Positions 7,228 to 16,629 of a DNA stretch of 64,000 bases are shown in pieces (within the stretch, counting starts at the first letter, position 1; every line of letters begins with the position of its first letter). The notes under the pieces are model-generated. The model searched no databases. It was not told the DNA's origin and saw only the letters and a list, made by a program, of their open reading frames with translations. Source of the stretch: VRUE01 sp963819755 (GTDB lineage: Bacteria > Actinomycetota > Thermoleophilia > Solirubrobacterales > 70-9); contig CAWFXB010000001.1 in assembly GCA_963819755.1 (NCBI GenBank), forward strand, positions 1 through 64,000, written 5' to 3'. The position numbers and the translations under genes were made by a program.

Positions 7228-10200
7228 GTGGCAAGCGAGGTTGGGCCCTCGGGGGCCGGGAAGGCGGGCGGTTCGAGGCTGCTTTTGGCGGCTGCGATGG
7301 CGGCGCTCGGAGCCCTGCTGCTCGCGTTCGCGGCGGGGGCGCGGGCGGAAACGCCGCTACCGTTCTGGACGAGCTGCGATCAGAGCGCGGGGGCGGGAGC
7401 CCAGTGCAACCGGCCCGGCGGCATCGCCACCTCGCCTATCAACGGCCACGTGTTCGTGGCAGACGGGGGCAACGAGAGGATCGACGAGCTCACCGCGTGG
7501 GGGCTGCCGGTCAGGTCGTGGGGCTGGGACGTGGTGCAGTCGGGGCCCGATGACTCTGGCGCGGTGGCCTTTGAGATCTGCACGCCCGAGAACCACGATG
7601 TCTGCCAGGCGGGGGTCAAAGGCCCCGGCGCGGGGCAGTTCGCCCTGCCGCGCGGGGTGGCGACCGACTCGGCCGGCGACGTCTACGTGGTCGACGACGG
7701 CGACCCCTCAAATGCGCGGGTGCAGAAGTTCTCCCCCGAAGGCCACTTCCTGCGGATGTGGGGCGGCGGCGTCGTCTCAGGCGGAGCGGGGGGAAGCGGC
7801 GACCTGAACGGGACCGACACGATCACCAATCTGAAAGCGAGCGCCAAGGCGTTCGCACCCGGCCAGACGATCACCTCCTCAGACGGCGGCATCCCGCCGG
7901 ACACCACGGTCCTCGCCGCCACGACGGGACCGAGCGCGACGCTGACCCTCTCGCGCCCCGCCACGACCAGCGCGAGTGGGGTGACCCTGACCGCCGCCGC
8001 CGGGGCGGGCAACAAACCGCTAAACGAGCAAGAGCTCATCGACCTGCACAGGCCCACCGCGGGGACCTTCACCCTGACGATCCCGGCGAGACAGGGCTAT
8101 GGGGAAGAGAAAACCGACCCGATCGCCTTCGATGCCTCCGCCAACGCCGGCCCCGAAAGCGTCAAGGCCAGGCTCGAAGCCGAGGAAGGCATGGCAGGCA
8201 ACGTCGAAGTCAGCGGCCCCGACGGCGGCCCCTACGCGGTCGAATTCAAGGGGGCCCTGGCCGACACCAACGTCGCCCAGCTGAAAGCCGGCTCGAGCGG
8301 CTTCAGCGTCGGCACGGGTACGCAGCTTGGCTGCGAAGACCTGTCCACCGGCGGCGCCAACGTCACCTACCAGTGGCTCGCAAACGGCGTATCGCTGGGC
8401 TCGGCAAACGGCGCCCAGACCCCCACCTACACTGTGCAGGGCGCCGACGCAGGCAAGGCGATCCAGTGCCAGGTGGTGGCGACCAACAAAGCCGCGGACC
8501 TAAACGCCCCCGGCGTCAACACGGGAACGACCCAGATCAGCGCGGCGACGGTGGTGCCGCCCGGCCCCTCGCCCGAAGTTCCTGTGCCGAGCGGGGGAGC
8601 GCCGGAACTGACGATCGCCCCGGCGGGGACGTTCCTGGACGGCACGGGGACGCGGGAAGTCACCTGCAACGCGGGCGGCTGGACCAACAGCCCGAGCGAA
8701 TACACCTACCAGTGGTATCGCAACGGAGCGCCCTTCGGAGCGCCGGTGACGAGCGCGGCGACGAGCACCAAACTGACGCTGAGCGCGGCCGAACAGCAAT
8801 CCCCGGCGGCATTTCAGTGCATGATCGTGGCAAAGAACGCCGGCGGGGCCGAGGCGCGGGTCAGCTCCAAAAGGATCACCATCGATCCCTACCGCCCCGA
8901 CCCGGTGGAGGCAAGCACCAACTCGACGCTCGTGCCGCCCGCGGCGACGCCCTCGACGACGATAGAAGGGGCGGGCGCACCGGAGATCTGCCTGGCGGGG
9001 GAAGACTGCGTGGGGGGAGTGCGGGGCGCCGCCAGCGGCCAGTTCGGCAAATGGCCGCCGAACAGCAGCTTCATCGCGGTGGACACGGCGGGCAGCGAAG
9101 CGGTGGGCGATGACCGGGTCTTCGTCGGCGACGGGCCGCGGATCCAGCGCTTCGATACCGAAGGCGAATACGAAGCCACGCTGCCCGACCCCGACGGGGT
9201 GCTCGCCGGCAAGCAGGTGATGTCGCTGGCGGTCGTGCCGGGGGGCAGCCTCTTTGCCGCCACGGGGGTGGAAACGCCCAAAAACGTGGTCAAGCTGAAC
9301 AGCTCGACGGGCAAAAGGGAATGCGAAGCGAGCGTGCTCGCACCAAGAGCGCTGGCGGCCGACGCGGCGGGGAACGCCTACGTGGTGAGCGAACCGGGCT
9401 CAAACCAGGTGCTGAAGCTCGACACCAACTGCAAAGAGGTGAGCGAAGAAACGATCGCCAAACCCTTCTTCCCGACCTTCCCCTTCGCCTCGGCGCTCAG
9501 CGCGACCAACGGGATCGCGATCGGCGCCACCTGCTGGAGCCCACCCGCCTATGACCTCTACCTGACCAACACGGCATCTGAACCCAACGGCTTCAGCCGC
9601 GCCTACGGGCCGCCGCCCGACCGGCTCGCCGGGCCGGGCGAAGCCTGCGCGCCACCACCGCACGCGCCAGAAATAGAAGCCCAGGGAGCGGTATCGGTGG
9701 AAAGCGACCGGGCGCTGGTGCGGGCCAAGATCAACCCGCAGTTCTGGGAAGACACGACCTACTACGTGCAGTACGGCACGGCGGCCTGCATCAAAGGCGA
9801 AGGCTGGAGCGGTGCCTGCGTCAAGCAGGCGCCCTCCTCGCCGGCCGCACTCGGCGCGGGGGTGAGCGACCTCGGCGCCCAGACGGCGAAGGTGCTTTTG
9901 GGAGGGCTCGTGCCCGCCAGCGCCTACCGCTACCGCTTCGTCTCCCTGAGCAGCGGCGGCGGGCCGGTCTTCGGCGTGGGGGGGAGCGAAGCCGAACCCG
10001 AAGGCGAGGACGCCGGCTTCACGACCAACCCCCTGCCGGTCAAAGAAACGGACTCCTGCCCGAACAGGGACCTGCGCAGCGGCGACTCGGGGCTTTTGCC
10101 CGACTGCCGGGCCTATGAGATGGTCTCGCCGGTCGACAAGAACGGCGGCAACATCCGCCCGGGCAAAGACGTCATCTACACCCAGGCGACGCCCGAGGGC

Positions 10201-10656
10201 GAAAAGATCGCCTACACCTCGGTGGCCGCCTTCGGCGATGAGCCGAGCAACAAGGTGAGCAACGAGTACCTGGCGAGCCGCGGCGCGGGAGCGGAGGGAT
10301 GGAGCACGCACGGGATCAACCTGCCGCTGGGTCAGCTGATGCCAGGTGGGGGCGTGGCCCGAGAAGTGGAGGGACTAACGGCCGACCTGTGCACCGAGCT
10401 CCTCGTCGACCAGAACGCGGTGCCGATCGACCCCAGCGCGCCGGCGGGATACGAGAACCTCTATCGGCGGGACCTCTGTGGTGGGGGTGGGGCGGAAGCG
10501 CTGATCGAGGGTCCGCCGCCGGCCGGCGACCCAAACGCATACGTCAACGTCGAGGTCGATCCAGGGCTTCTCGGCGGACGGGAAGGATGCGTTCCTCACC
10601 GCCAATGCTCCGCTGAGCGAAGACGCCGCGCCGGGGGCGATCGGCCAGATCTATGA
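7228..10656 (+). CDS. Giant secreted NHL/Ig-like protein, copy B, 5' part (frameshifted)
   Basis: GTG at 7228 is preceded by AGGGGAGAGAGG and gives a signal peptide ending AGARA before ETPLPFW. Domains in order are NHL-like propeller segments (about residues 45-185, e.g. GVATDSAGDVYVVDDG), a variable spacer, and an Ig-like domain with YQW...AIQCQVVATN (about 370-430). A second Ig-like domain (about 460-545), further NHL-like repeats, an FnIII-like segment and the LPDCRAYEMVSP start of a propeller follow. Against copy A, one extra base between about 10545 and 10557 throws the frame, so about the last 35 codons to 10656 are nonsense. If corrected, the gene would run to 12643 (about 1804 aa). 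Likely cell-surface; function unknown. Confidence 0.82.
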   Translation: MASEVGPSGAGKAGGSRLLLAAAMAALGALLLAFAAGARAETPLPFWTSCDQSAGAGAQCNRPGGIATSPINGHVFVADGGNERIDELTAWGLPVRSWGWDVVQSGPDDSGAVAFEICTPENHDVCQAGVKGPGAGQFALPRGVATDSAGDVYVVDDGDPSNARVQKFSPEGHFLRMWGGGVVSGGAGGSGDLNGTDTITNLKASAKAFAPGQTITSSDGGIPPDTTVLAATTGPSATLTLSRPATTSASGVTLTAAAGAGNKPLNEQELIDLHRPTAGTFTLTIPARQGYGEEKTDPIAFDASANAGPESVKARLEAEEGMAGNVEVSGPDGGPYAVEFKGALADTNVAQLKAGSSGFSVGTGTQLGCEDLSTGGANVTYQWLANGVSLGSANGAQTPTYTVQGADAGKAIQCQVVATNKAADLNAPGVNTGTTQISAATVVPPGPSPEVPVPSGGAPELTIAPAGTFLDGTGTREVTCNAGGWTNSPSEYTYQWYRNGAPFGAPVTSAATSTKLTLSAAEQQSPAAFQCMIVAKNAGGAEARVSSKRITIDPYRPDPVEASTNSTLVPPAATPSTTIEGAGAPEICLAGEDCVGGVRGAASGQFGKWPPNSSFIAVDTAGSEAVGDDRVFVGDGPRIQRFDTEGEYEATLPDPDGVLAGKQVMSLAVVPGGSLFAATGVETPKNVVKLNSSTGKRECEASVLAPRALAADAAGNAYVVSEPGSNQVLKLDTNCKEVSEETIAKPFFPTFPFASALSATNGIAIGATCWSPPAYDLYLTNTASEPNGFSRAYGPPPDRLAGPGEACAPPPHAPEIEAQGAVSVESDRALVRAKINPQFWEDTTYYVQYGTAACIKGEGWSGACVKQAPSSPAALGAGVSDLGAQTAKVLLGGLVPASAYRYRFVSLSSGGGPVFGVGGSEAEPEGEDAGFTTNPLPVKETDSCPNRDLRSGDSGLLPDCRAYEMVSPVDKNGGNIRPGKDVIYTQATPEGEKIAYTSVAAFGDEPSNKVSNEYLASRGAGAEGWSTHGINLPLGQLMPGGGVAREVEGLTADLCTELLVDQNAVPIDPSAPAGYENLYRRDLCGGGGAEALIEGPPPAGDPNAYVNVEVDPGLLGGREGCVPHRQCSAERRRRAGGDRPDL

Positions 10657-10681
10657 GAGCACGGGCGGGGCGCTGCACCTG

Positions 10682-12643
10682 GTGAGCGTGCTGGCGGACG
10701 GGGTGGCGGACCCGGGTTCGAGCAACAACGGGGCCGAAGTGGGTGCCGGGCATGCCCAGAATCTGGGCGGGCCGCTGGAAAGCGCCGTATCCGAAGACGG
10801 CTCACGCGTCTACTGGACCTCAGGGGCGACGGGCGGGATCGGCACGCTCTATTTGCGGCGCAACCCCGCCGAGGCCGAAAGCGAACACCTGCACGGGGTG
10901 GCGAGCGGGAGGGGCGATCTGATCGGCTTTGCCGAAGCGAGCGGCAAAACTACGTCTAACAGCTTCAAAGCCAGCCAGGTCGTGATGGAAAAAGGCGCCT
11001 TCGCGATCGGCCAGGCGATCAGCGCCTCCAACGGGGGCATCGCGGCGGGGACGACGATCACCGCGATCGAAGAAGAAGACGAGGTAGAAGGACCGAAATT
11101 CCTCAAACTGACGCTCTCGGCGAAAGCGACCAAAACCGAAACGAAAGTCACCCTGATCGTCGCCGAATCGGAAGCCGTCTCCAACGTCGAAGCCAAAACC
11201 GGCGCCTTTGAAGCGGGAGCGGACATCACCGGCCCCGGCATCCCAGCCGCGACGACGATCCTAGCCGTCGAAGAAACGGCCCCCGGGGTCTTCAAGCTGA
11301 CCCTCTCGGCGAAAGCGACGCAGAGCATCGCCGGCGCGGCGCTGGCGGCGAGCAGTGAATGCACCGAAGCCGACAAAGCGTGCACCCTGCCGGTCTCCTC
11401 GAGCAACCAGGCGACCTTCTGGGCGGCGAGCTCCGACGGCTCGCAGGCCATATTCAGCGAAGGCCCGCTGGACAATGAAACCGGCCCGGCAGCGACGCTC
11501 TATCGCTTCAGCGAAGCCCAGCCGCAGGCCCCGGTGCTGATCGCCGGCGGCGTGCGGGGAGTACTCGGCGCCTCCAAGGATCTCTCGCGGGTCTACTTCG
11601 TCTCAAACGAAGTGCTGACCGGGGAACAGACCAACGGCGAGGGCGATCCAGCGCACCCCGACAAAGCCCAGCCGGGAGAGCCGAACCTCTACCTCGACGA
11701 AGAAGGGACGATGACCTTCATCGGCACGCTGCGCGGCGGGGCGAAGGGGGACGTGCGGGGCGTCGACGGGGGGCGCACCTACCGGATCGCCTCGCGAAAC
11801 CCCCAATACAACGCGGCGCGGGTAAGCGCGGACGGCGCCCACATCGCCTTTGAGTCGCGGGCGGAGCTGACCCACTTCGACAACACCGACACGGGCAACG
11901 GCGATCCGTCGGTCGAGGTCTTCACCTACGAAGCGGGCGGGGCGCTCCGCTGCGTGTCGTGTGACCCGAGCGGGCAGCAGCCGAGCGGGCGCGAGCTGCC
12001 CGACGTGGAAGGCTACCCCGGCCAGGGCCAGGGAACGGGAGTCCGGGCGGCGGCCTGGATCCCCGCCCAGCAGCGGGCGCTGCACAGCTCGCGGCTGCTC
12101 TCGGCCAACGGCAAGCGCCTCTTCTTCAACAGCAACGTGCCGCTCGTGCCGAGGGACACCAACGCCACCGGGGACGTCTATGAGTGGGAGGCGCCGGGAG
12201 AAGGCGGCTGCAGCGAAGAAAGCCCCGCCTTCCACGCGCCAAACGGCGGCTGCCTGTATCTGATCTCCAGCGGCGATGATCCCTTCGAATCCGAATTCAT
12301 CGACGCGAGCGCCGGCGGGCGCGACGTCTTCTTCATCACGGCGGCCGGCCTGCTCCCCCAGGACACCAGCGCGGTCGACCTCTATGACGCCCGGGTGGGC
12401 GGGGGCTTTGCGCCCTCAGCGCAGCGGGCCGAATGCGAAGGGGAAGCCTGCCAGAGCCCGCCGGGAGCGCCGAACGATCCGACCCCGGCCTCGACGGGCT
12501 TCGATGTCGAAGAACCGGGGCCCGGCTGTCGCAAGGGCCAGGTGCGGCGCGGGGGGCGCTGCGTGGCAAAGCGGCAAAAGAAGAAGCACAAGGCAAAGCG
12601 CTCCGGGCGCCGAGGTGCCCACAGCCACAGGAGCGCCCGGTGA
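10682..12643 (+). CDS. Giant secreted protein, copy B, 3' part
   Basis: This is the continuation of copy B after the frameshift; homology to copy A resumes near 10557. GTG 10682 is merely the first usable start, so independent translation is doubtful because the fragment has no signal peptide. It contains propeller strands and the same C-terminal GCRKGQVRRGGRCV plus Lys/Arg tail as copy A, and ends with GTGA overlapping the next gene. Between 10990 and 11180 it differs from copy A in a short cluster of mostly amino-acid-changing substitutions. After that I see no differences. Confidence 0.75.
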   Translation: MSVLADGVADPGSSNNGAEVGAGHAQNLGGPLESAVSEDGSRVYWTSGATGGIGTLYLRRNPAEAESEHLHGVASGRGDLIGFAEASGKTTSNSFKASQVVMEKGAFAIGQAISASNGGIAAGTTITAIEEEDEVEGPKFLKLTLSAKATKTETKVTLIVAESEAVSNVEAKTGAFEAGADITGPGIPAATTILAVEETAPGVFKLTLSAKATQSIAGAALAASSECTEADKACTLPVSSSNQATFWAASSDGSQAIFSEGPLDNETGPAATLYRFSEAQPQAPVLIAGGVRGVLGASKDLSRVYFVSNEVLTGEQTNGEGDPAHPDKAQPGEPNLYLDEEGTMTFIGTLRGGAKGDVRGVDGGRTYRIASRNPQYNAARVSADGAHIAFESRAELTHFDNTDTGNGDPSVEVFTYEAGGALRCVSCDPSGQQPSGRELPDVEGYPGQGQGTGVRAAAWIPAQQRALHSSRLLSANGKRLFFNSNVPLVPRDTNATGDVYEWEAPGEGGCSEESPAFHAPNGGCLYLISSGDDPFESEFIDASAGGRDVFFITAAGLLPQDTSAVDLYDARVGGGFAPSAQRAECEGEACQSPPGAPNDPTPASTGFDVEEPGPGCRKGQVRRGGRCVAKRQKKKHKAKRSGRRGAHSHRSAR

Positions 12644-15528
12644 AGCGCCTGCTCGCCTTGCTCGCCGCCTCGCTGCTCGCCCTCGCCCTGTGGGGAGCGG
12701 CGATCGCGCGGGCCGAATTCGGCATCAACAACCCCCACATCGTCTTCAGCGAAGCCGAAGGCGAAGCGGCGACGCAGGCGGGCTCACACCCCTTCGCGCT
12801 GAACACCTCCTTTGGCCTCAACTACCTCGGAGAAGGGGATGAAGCCGTCACCGATGGCCGCTTCAAGGACGTGGTCCTCGAACAGATCGCCGGCCTCGTC
12901 GCCGACGCGTCCTTCCCGCAGTGCACGACGGTCGACTTCCTCACCCACGAATCGGGCGGCTCGGTCAACAGGTGCTCGCCGGAAACCGCGGTGGGAGTGA
13001 CCGCCAACTCGCTCGATGAACCGGGCAGCGGCTTCGGCTCGGCGGTCTTCAACTTGGTGCCGCCGCCCGGGGACGTGCTGCGCCTGGGCTTCGACATCCT
13101 GGGAAGCGTGGACATAGTCATCGACGCCCGCCTGCGCCACTCCCCCCCCTACACCGGGATCGCCCTCTCCCAGAACATCCCCGAGCCCCTCTACACCTTC
13201 GACAACAAACTCCAGCTGTGGGGCCACCCAGCCGACCCCAGGCACGACGAACTGCGCGGCACCTGCTACTTCCAAAACACCGAAGGGCTGAGCTCGATCG
13301 AAGAATTCGAATTCAAAAGCGAAAGCGGCAAGAGCTGCTCGGTCCCCGAAAGCGAAAAGCCCTTCCTGACCCTGCCCACCCGCTGCGCCGGCCCCAACCC
13401 GACCGTCTTCGCGGTCGACCCCTGGGAAGGGCCCGGCTCCTATCTCACCGACGGCGACCCCGACCTCACCGACCCCGCCTGGCGCACCCAGACGATCGAA
13501 CCCCTGGACTCCGAAGGCAACCCCCAGCCCTTCACCGGTTGCGAGAAGCTCGGCTTCAAACCAGCGGTTGTGGCCAAACCCTCGACCAAGGCCGCCCAAA
13601 GCCCGACCGGGCTTGACTTCGGCCTCGACGTCGAAGACGCGGGCCTCACCTCCTTCAAAGGCCTCGCCCAGTCAGACATCAAGGAGGTTCGCGTCACCCT
13701 GCCCGAAGGGATGACCGCCAACCCCTCGCTGGCCGAAGGCCTCGAGGTCTGCTCAGAAGCCCAGCTGGCGCAGATCACGGTCGACTCGCCGGCCGGGGTG
13801 GGCTGCCCGGAAGCCTCCAAGATCGGCACGATCGAAGCGGAATCTCCGCTGGTCCCCGAACCGACCGTGGGGGCCCTCTACCTGGCGACCCCATATGAAA
13901 ACGAATTCGGCTCCCTGATCGCCTTCTACTTCGTGATCAAGAACCCCAAGCTGGGCGTGATCGTCAAGCAGGCGGCAAAGGTGGAAGCCGACCCGGCCAC
14001 CGGGCGGTTGGTGGCGGTCACCGACAACATGCCGCAGATACCGCTGAGCCACGTCAGGTTGCACTTCCGCGAAGGGGGCCGCAGCCCGCTGATCAGCCCG
14101 CCGCGCTGCGGGGACTTCACCGTCAAGGCGGAGCTCTTCCCCTGGTCGGGCGGGCCGCCGGTCCAGAGCGACTCGAGCTTCACGATCATCAGCGGCCCCG
14201 ACGAAGGGCCCTGCCCCGCCGGTGGCGTGGCCCCCTTCAAGCCGGGCTTTGAAGCGGGAACCGACAACAACGCGGCCGGCGCCTACTCCCCCTTCTACAT
14301 GCGCCTCACCCGCCGCGACGGAGAACAGGACATGACCCGCTTCTCGGCCGTCCTGCCGCCGGGGGTGCTCGGCACGCTGAGTGGCATCGAGAAGTGCCCC
14401 GAGGCGGCGATCGCGGCGGCGCGGGCGAGGACCGGGCCCCACGGCGGGCGCGAAGAGCTCGAACACCCGAGCTGCCCGGCCTCCTCGCGGATCGGCAGGA
14501 CGCTGGCGGCGGCGGGTGTCGGCTCGCAGCTGACCTACGTGCCGGGCAGCCTCTACCTGGCCGGGCCGGTCGGCAAGGACCAGCTGAGCGTCGTCGCGAT
14601 CACCCCGGCGGTGGCCGGCCCCTTCGACGCCGGCACGGTCGTGGTCAGGGAGGCGCTGACCGCCAACCCACAGACCGCCGAAGCCGAAGCCGACGGCTCG
14701 CTGTCTGACCCGATCCCGCACATCCTCAAGGGGATCCCCCTGAACGTGCGCGAGCTCAGGGTCTACGTGGACCGGCCGGGCTTCATCTTCAACGCCACCC
14801 ACTGCCAGCCCTCGCAGGCCCGGGCGACCCTCTTTGGCTCCTACCTGCTTCCCCTCGACCCCGCCGATGACGTCCCGGTCGGCCTGCAGGCCCGCTACCA
14901 GGCCTCCAACTGCGCCGCCCTGGGCTTCGGGCCGAAGATCGGGTTGAAGCTCAAAGGAGGCACCAAGCGCGGGGCCCACCCGGCCCTGAAAGCCGTGGTG
15001 ACCCCCAGGGCAGGCGATGCAAACTTCGCCGAAGCGGTGGTCACGCTGCCGCACTCGGCCTTCCTCGACCAGGCACACATACGGACGATCTGCACCAGGG
15101 TGCAGTTCGCCGCCAACGGCGGCAACGGCGGCGGCTGTCCGGCCGGCTCGGTCTACGGCAGGGTCAAGGCCTGGACGCCGATCCTCGAAGAACCGCTTTC
15201 GGGCCCGGTCTATCTGAGGTCTTCGAGCCACAACCTGCCCGACCTCGTCTTCGCCCTGCACGGGACCTTCGACCTGAACCTCGTCGGCCGCATAGATTCA
15301 AAGCACGGCGGCATCCGCACCACCTTTGCCGGCATCCCCGACGCCCCCGCCTCCCGCCTCCTGCTCGAAATGCAGGGAGGCAAGAAGGGGCTGATCATCA
15401 ACAGCCGCAACCTCTGTGCCTCTGAGAACAGCGCCGGCGTCGAACTCACCGGCCAAAACGGCAAGTTCCACGATCTGGCGCCGGTCGTCCAGCCAGGTTG
15501 CGGGGCGCAGAAGCGTCGCGGCCGGTAG
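12640..15528 (+). CDS. Secreted three-repeat protein, copy B (962 aa)
   Basis: By eye this is identical to the 962-aa protein at 3878-6766, including the GTG start overlapping the upstream stop, the signal peptide and the three VTLP/CP/YL repeats. Identity over about 2.9 kb, silent sites included, means very recent duplication or ongoing gene conversion. Two genes giving the same product would raise dosage unless only one operon is transcribed. Confidence 0.88.
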   Translation: MKRLLALLAASLLALALWGAAIARAEFGINNPHIVFSEAEGEAATQAGSHPFALNTSFGLNYLGEGDEAVTDGRFKDVVLEQIAGLVADASFPQCTTVDFLTHESGGSVNRCSPETAVGVTANSLDEPGSGFGSAVFNLVPPPGDVLRLGFDILGSVDIVIDARLRHSPPYTGIALSQNIPEPLYTFDNKLQLWGHPADPRHDELRGTCYFQNTEGLSSIEEFEFKSESGKSCSVPESEKPFLTLPTRCAGPNPTVFAVDPWEGPGSYLTDGDPDLTDPAWRTQTIEPLDSEGNPQPFTGCEKLGFKPAVVAKPSTKAAQSPTGLDFGLDVEDAGLTSFKGLAQSDIKEVRVTLPEGMTANPSLAEGLEVCSEAQLAQITVDSPAGVGCPEASKIGTIEAESPLVPEPTVGALYLATPYENEFGSLIAFYFVIKNPKLGVIVKQAAKVEADPATGRLVAVTDNMPQIPLSHVRLHFREGGRSPLISPPRCGDFTVKAELFPWSGGPPVQSDSSFTIISGPDEGPCPAGGVAPFKPGFEAGTDNNAAGAYSPFYMRLTRRDGEQDMTRFSAVLPPGVLGTLSGIEKCPEAAIAAARARTGPHGGREELEHPSCPASSRIGRTLAAAGVGSQLTYVPGSLYLAGPVGKDQLSVVAITPAVAGPFDAGTVVVREALTANPQTAEAEADGSLSDPIPHILKGIPLNVRELRVYVDRPGFIFNATHCQPSQARATLFGSYLLPLDPADDVPVGLQARYQASNCAALGFGPKIGLKLKGGTKRGAHPALKAVVTPRAGDANFAEAVVTLPHSAFLDQAHIRTICTRVQFAANGGNGGGCPAGSVYGRVKAWTPILEEPLSGPVYLRSSSHNLPDLVFALHGTFDLNLVGRIDSKHGGIRTTFAGIPDAPASRLLLEMQGGKKGLIINSRNLCASENSAGVELTGQNGKFHDLAPVVQPGCGAQKRRGR

Positions 15529-15543
15529 CCGGTAGCTTCAGCA

Positions 15544-15575
15544 TCGCCGGGTTGGATCCGGATCCTCGCCGGGTT
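15544..15575. repeat. Direct repeat flanking a palindrome at the duplication border
   Basis: TCGCCGGGTT (15544-15553) and TCGCCGGGTT (15566-15575) flank the self-complementary 12-mer GGATCCGGATCC (15554-15565). The homology between duplication copies ends at 15555, inside this structure. The left copy (6784-6793) keeps only the first repeat. Confidence 0.7.
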
Positions 15576-15603
15576 CAATGCTAGAAATTGTTATATTAAA
15601 AGC

Positions 15604-16062
15604 ATGTGGTGTTCCTATCTTCGCCGGCTCGTAACGGGGCTGCTGCTCTTTTCTCTCGCGGTTGCGATCGCGGCATGCGGTAGCGGCACCGCGGCTGGCG
15701 AAAGCAGCGAAACCTATGGGGATGTCCTGAAGGCCACGAGGGGCGCGGCACTGGCCGGGCGACCCTACGAGGCGATCAAGCGGGCGGAAGAGCTGAGGCC
15801 GGCGCTGAGGGCGTCGCTCGACTCGTTCTGCGTGGTCAACCGCGATCTTCTGATCAACAAAGAAGCCTGGAAGGCAGCCAACGCCGGCTACTACCTGAGC
15901 AGGATCAAGGCCAAAGCCGAAGCGGAACTTCCCTTCGTATCGACCCGGCCCGTGAGCGAGGCGGTGGATCGGTATCGGGGGCTCTTCGGCTTGGACTCCT
16001 TCACGCCCGACAAGGTTCGGCGGTACGACCTTGCCTGCTATGGCAAGAAGCTCTGGTATTAG
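15604..16062 (+). CDS. Small lipoprotein (152 aa)
   Basis: The ATG at 15604 is followed by a lipoprotein signal peptide (LLLFSLAVAIAAC, then GSG), so the mature protein should be lipid-anchored on the outer face of the membrane. The mature part is short, mostly helical-looking and charged, with Cys in SFCVVN and in DLACYGKK near the end, which might pair. An extended -10 (TG-T-TATATT, ending 15597) sits seven bases before the ATG, so the mRNA is probably leaderless. I do not recognise the family. It starts just past the duplication border. Confidence 0.75.
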   Translation: MWCSYLRRLVTGLLLFSLAVAIAACGSGTAAGESSETYGDVLKATRGAALAGRPYEAIKRAEELRPALRASLDSFCVVNRDLLINKEAWKAANAGYYLSRIKAKAEAELPFVSTRPVSEAVDRYRGLFGLDSFTPDKVRRYDLACYGKKLWY

Positions 16063-16077
16063 TTAGGAACAATCGAC

Positions 16078-16083
16078 TATACT
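16078..16083 (+). promoter_or_regulatory. -10 box for leaderless transcript of 16091 gene
   Basis: TATACT ends seven bases before the ATG at 16091, so transcription should begin at or next to the start codon. I see no good -35. Confidence 0.45.
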
Positions 16084-16090
16084 TGTCCTC

Positions 16091-16627
16091 ATGATGCGCC
16101 AGGGAAAGCTTCGGGCGGGCCTATCGCCCGTGGCGCTGCTCGTCTCGGCGGCAATCATCGCGCTGTCGATCGCCGGCTGTGGGGGCGGCAGCGATGGCGC
16201 CAGTGCGTCTGGCAGCGGTTCGACGATCACCACGTCCTCGCTAAACAAGGAAGAATTCATCAAACGCGCGAGCAAGGCCTGTCAAGCCCTGCGCGAAGAC
16301 ATCTTCGAACAGGTTTCGGCCTACCTCGGCAAGCACACGCCTGAGCATCCCAATCGGGTGCAGGAAACCACGGTATTCGCCGACATGGTGAGGGCGGTGC
16401 TGTTGCCGATCATCCGCAAGGAAATCGACGCGATACGCGAACTTGGCGCTCCGGCGGGCGACGAGGACGAAGTCGAAACGATGCTCACCACCGAGCAGGA
16501 AGAGGTCGATTCGCTGGCCAAGCTGAAACACGCCGTGTCGCGATTTCAGATCGAACGCTACTTCGCTCAGGCGGCGAAGCTCTTCGAAGAATACGGCCTG
16601 AACGAATGCGCCAACGGCGGAGCCTGA
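16091..16627 (+). CDS. Lipoprotein of the LGAPAGDE family (178 aa)
   Basis: The signal peptide ends in LSIAGC then GGGS, a clear lipobox. The mature part holds FIKRASKACQALRED, an LGAPAGDEDEVE motif near residue 120, and EYGLNECANGGA at the end. The same three landmarks (RA-x-x-C, LGAP-x-G, YGL-x-x-C) recur in the lipoproteins at 28846-29313 and 38646-39191, so they form one paralogous family with two conserved Cys likely bridging. No SD is seen and the -10 abuts the ATG, so translation is probably leaderless. Function unknown. Confidence 0.82.
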   Translation: MMRQGKLRAGLSPVALLVSAAIIALSIAGCGGGSDGASASGSGSTITTSSLNKEEFIKRASKACQALREDIFEQVSAYLGKHTPEHPNRVQETTVFADMVRAVLLPIIRKEIDAIRELGAPAGDEDEVETMLTTEQEEVDSLAKLKHAVSRFQIERYFAQAAKLFEEYGLNECANGGA

Positions 16628-16629
16628 CG

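Larger units (their letters stand above)
8760..15555. repeat. Tandem duplication, copy B (part matching copy A)
   Basis: This is the second copy of the unit seen at 1-6793. The offset is 8759 at the left, 8758 after copy A's extra G near 1226, and 8762 after about 10556, where copy B carries four extra bases. The right border at 15555 lies inside a small structure made of a 10-bp direct repeat around a 12-bp palindrome (15544-15575). No transposase or integrase gene lies at either border. Confidence 0.93.

Noticed and set aside
1..15555. Transposon or IS as agent of the duplication
   Set aside because: No transposase frame or terminal inverted repeats at the one visible border or between the copies.
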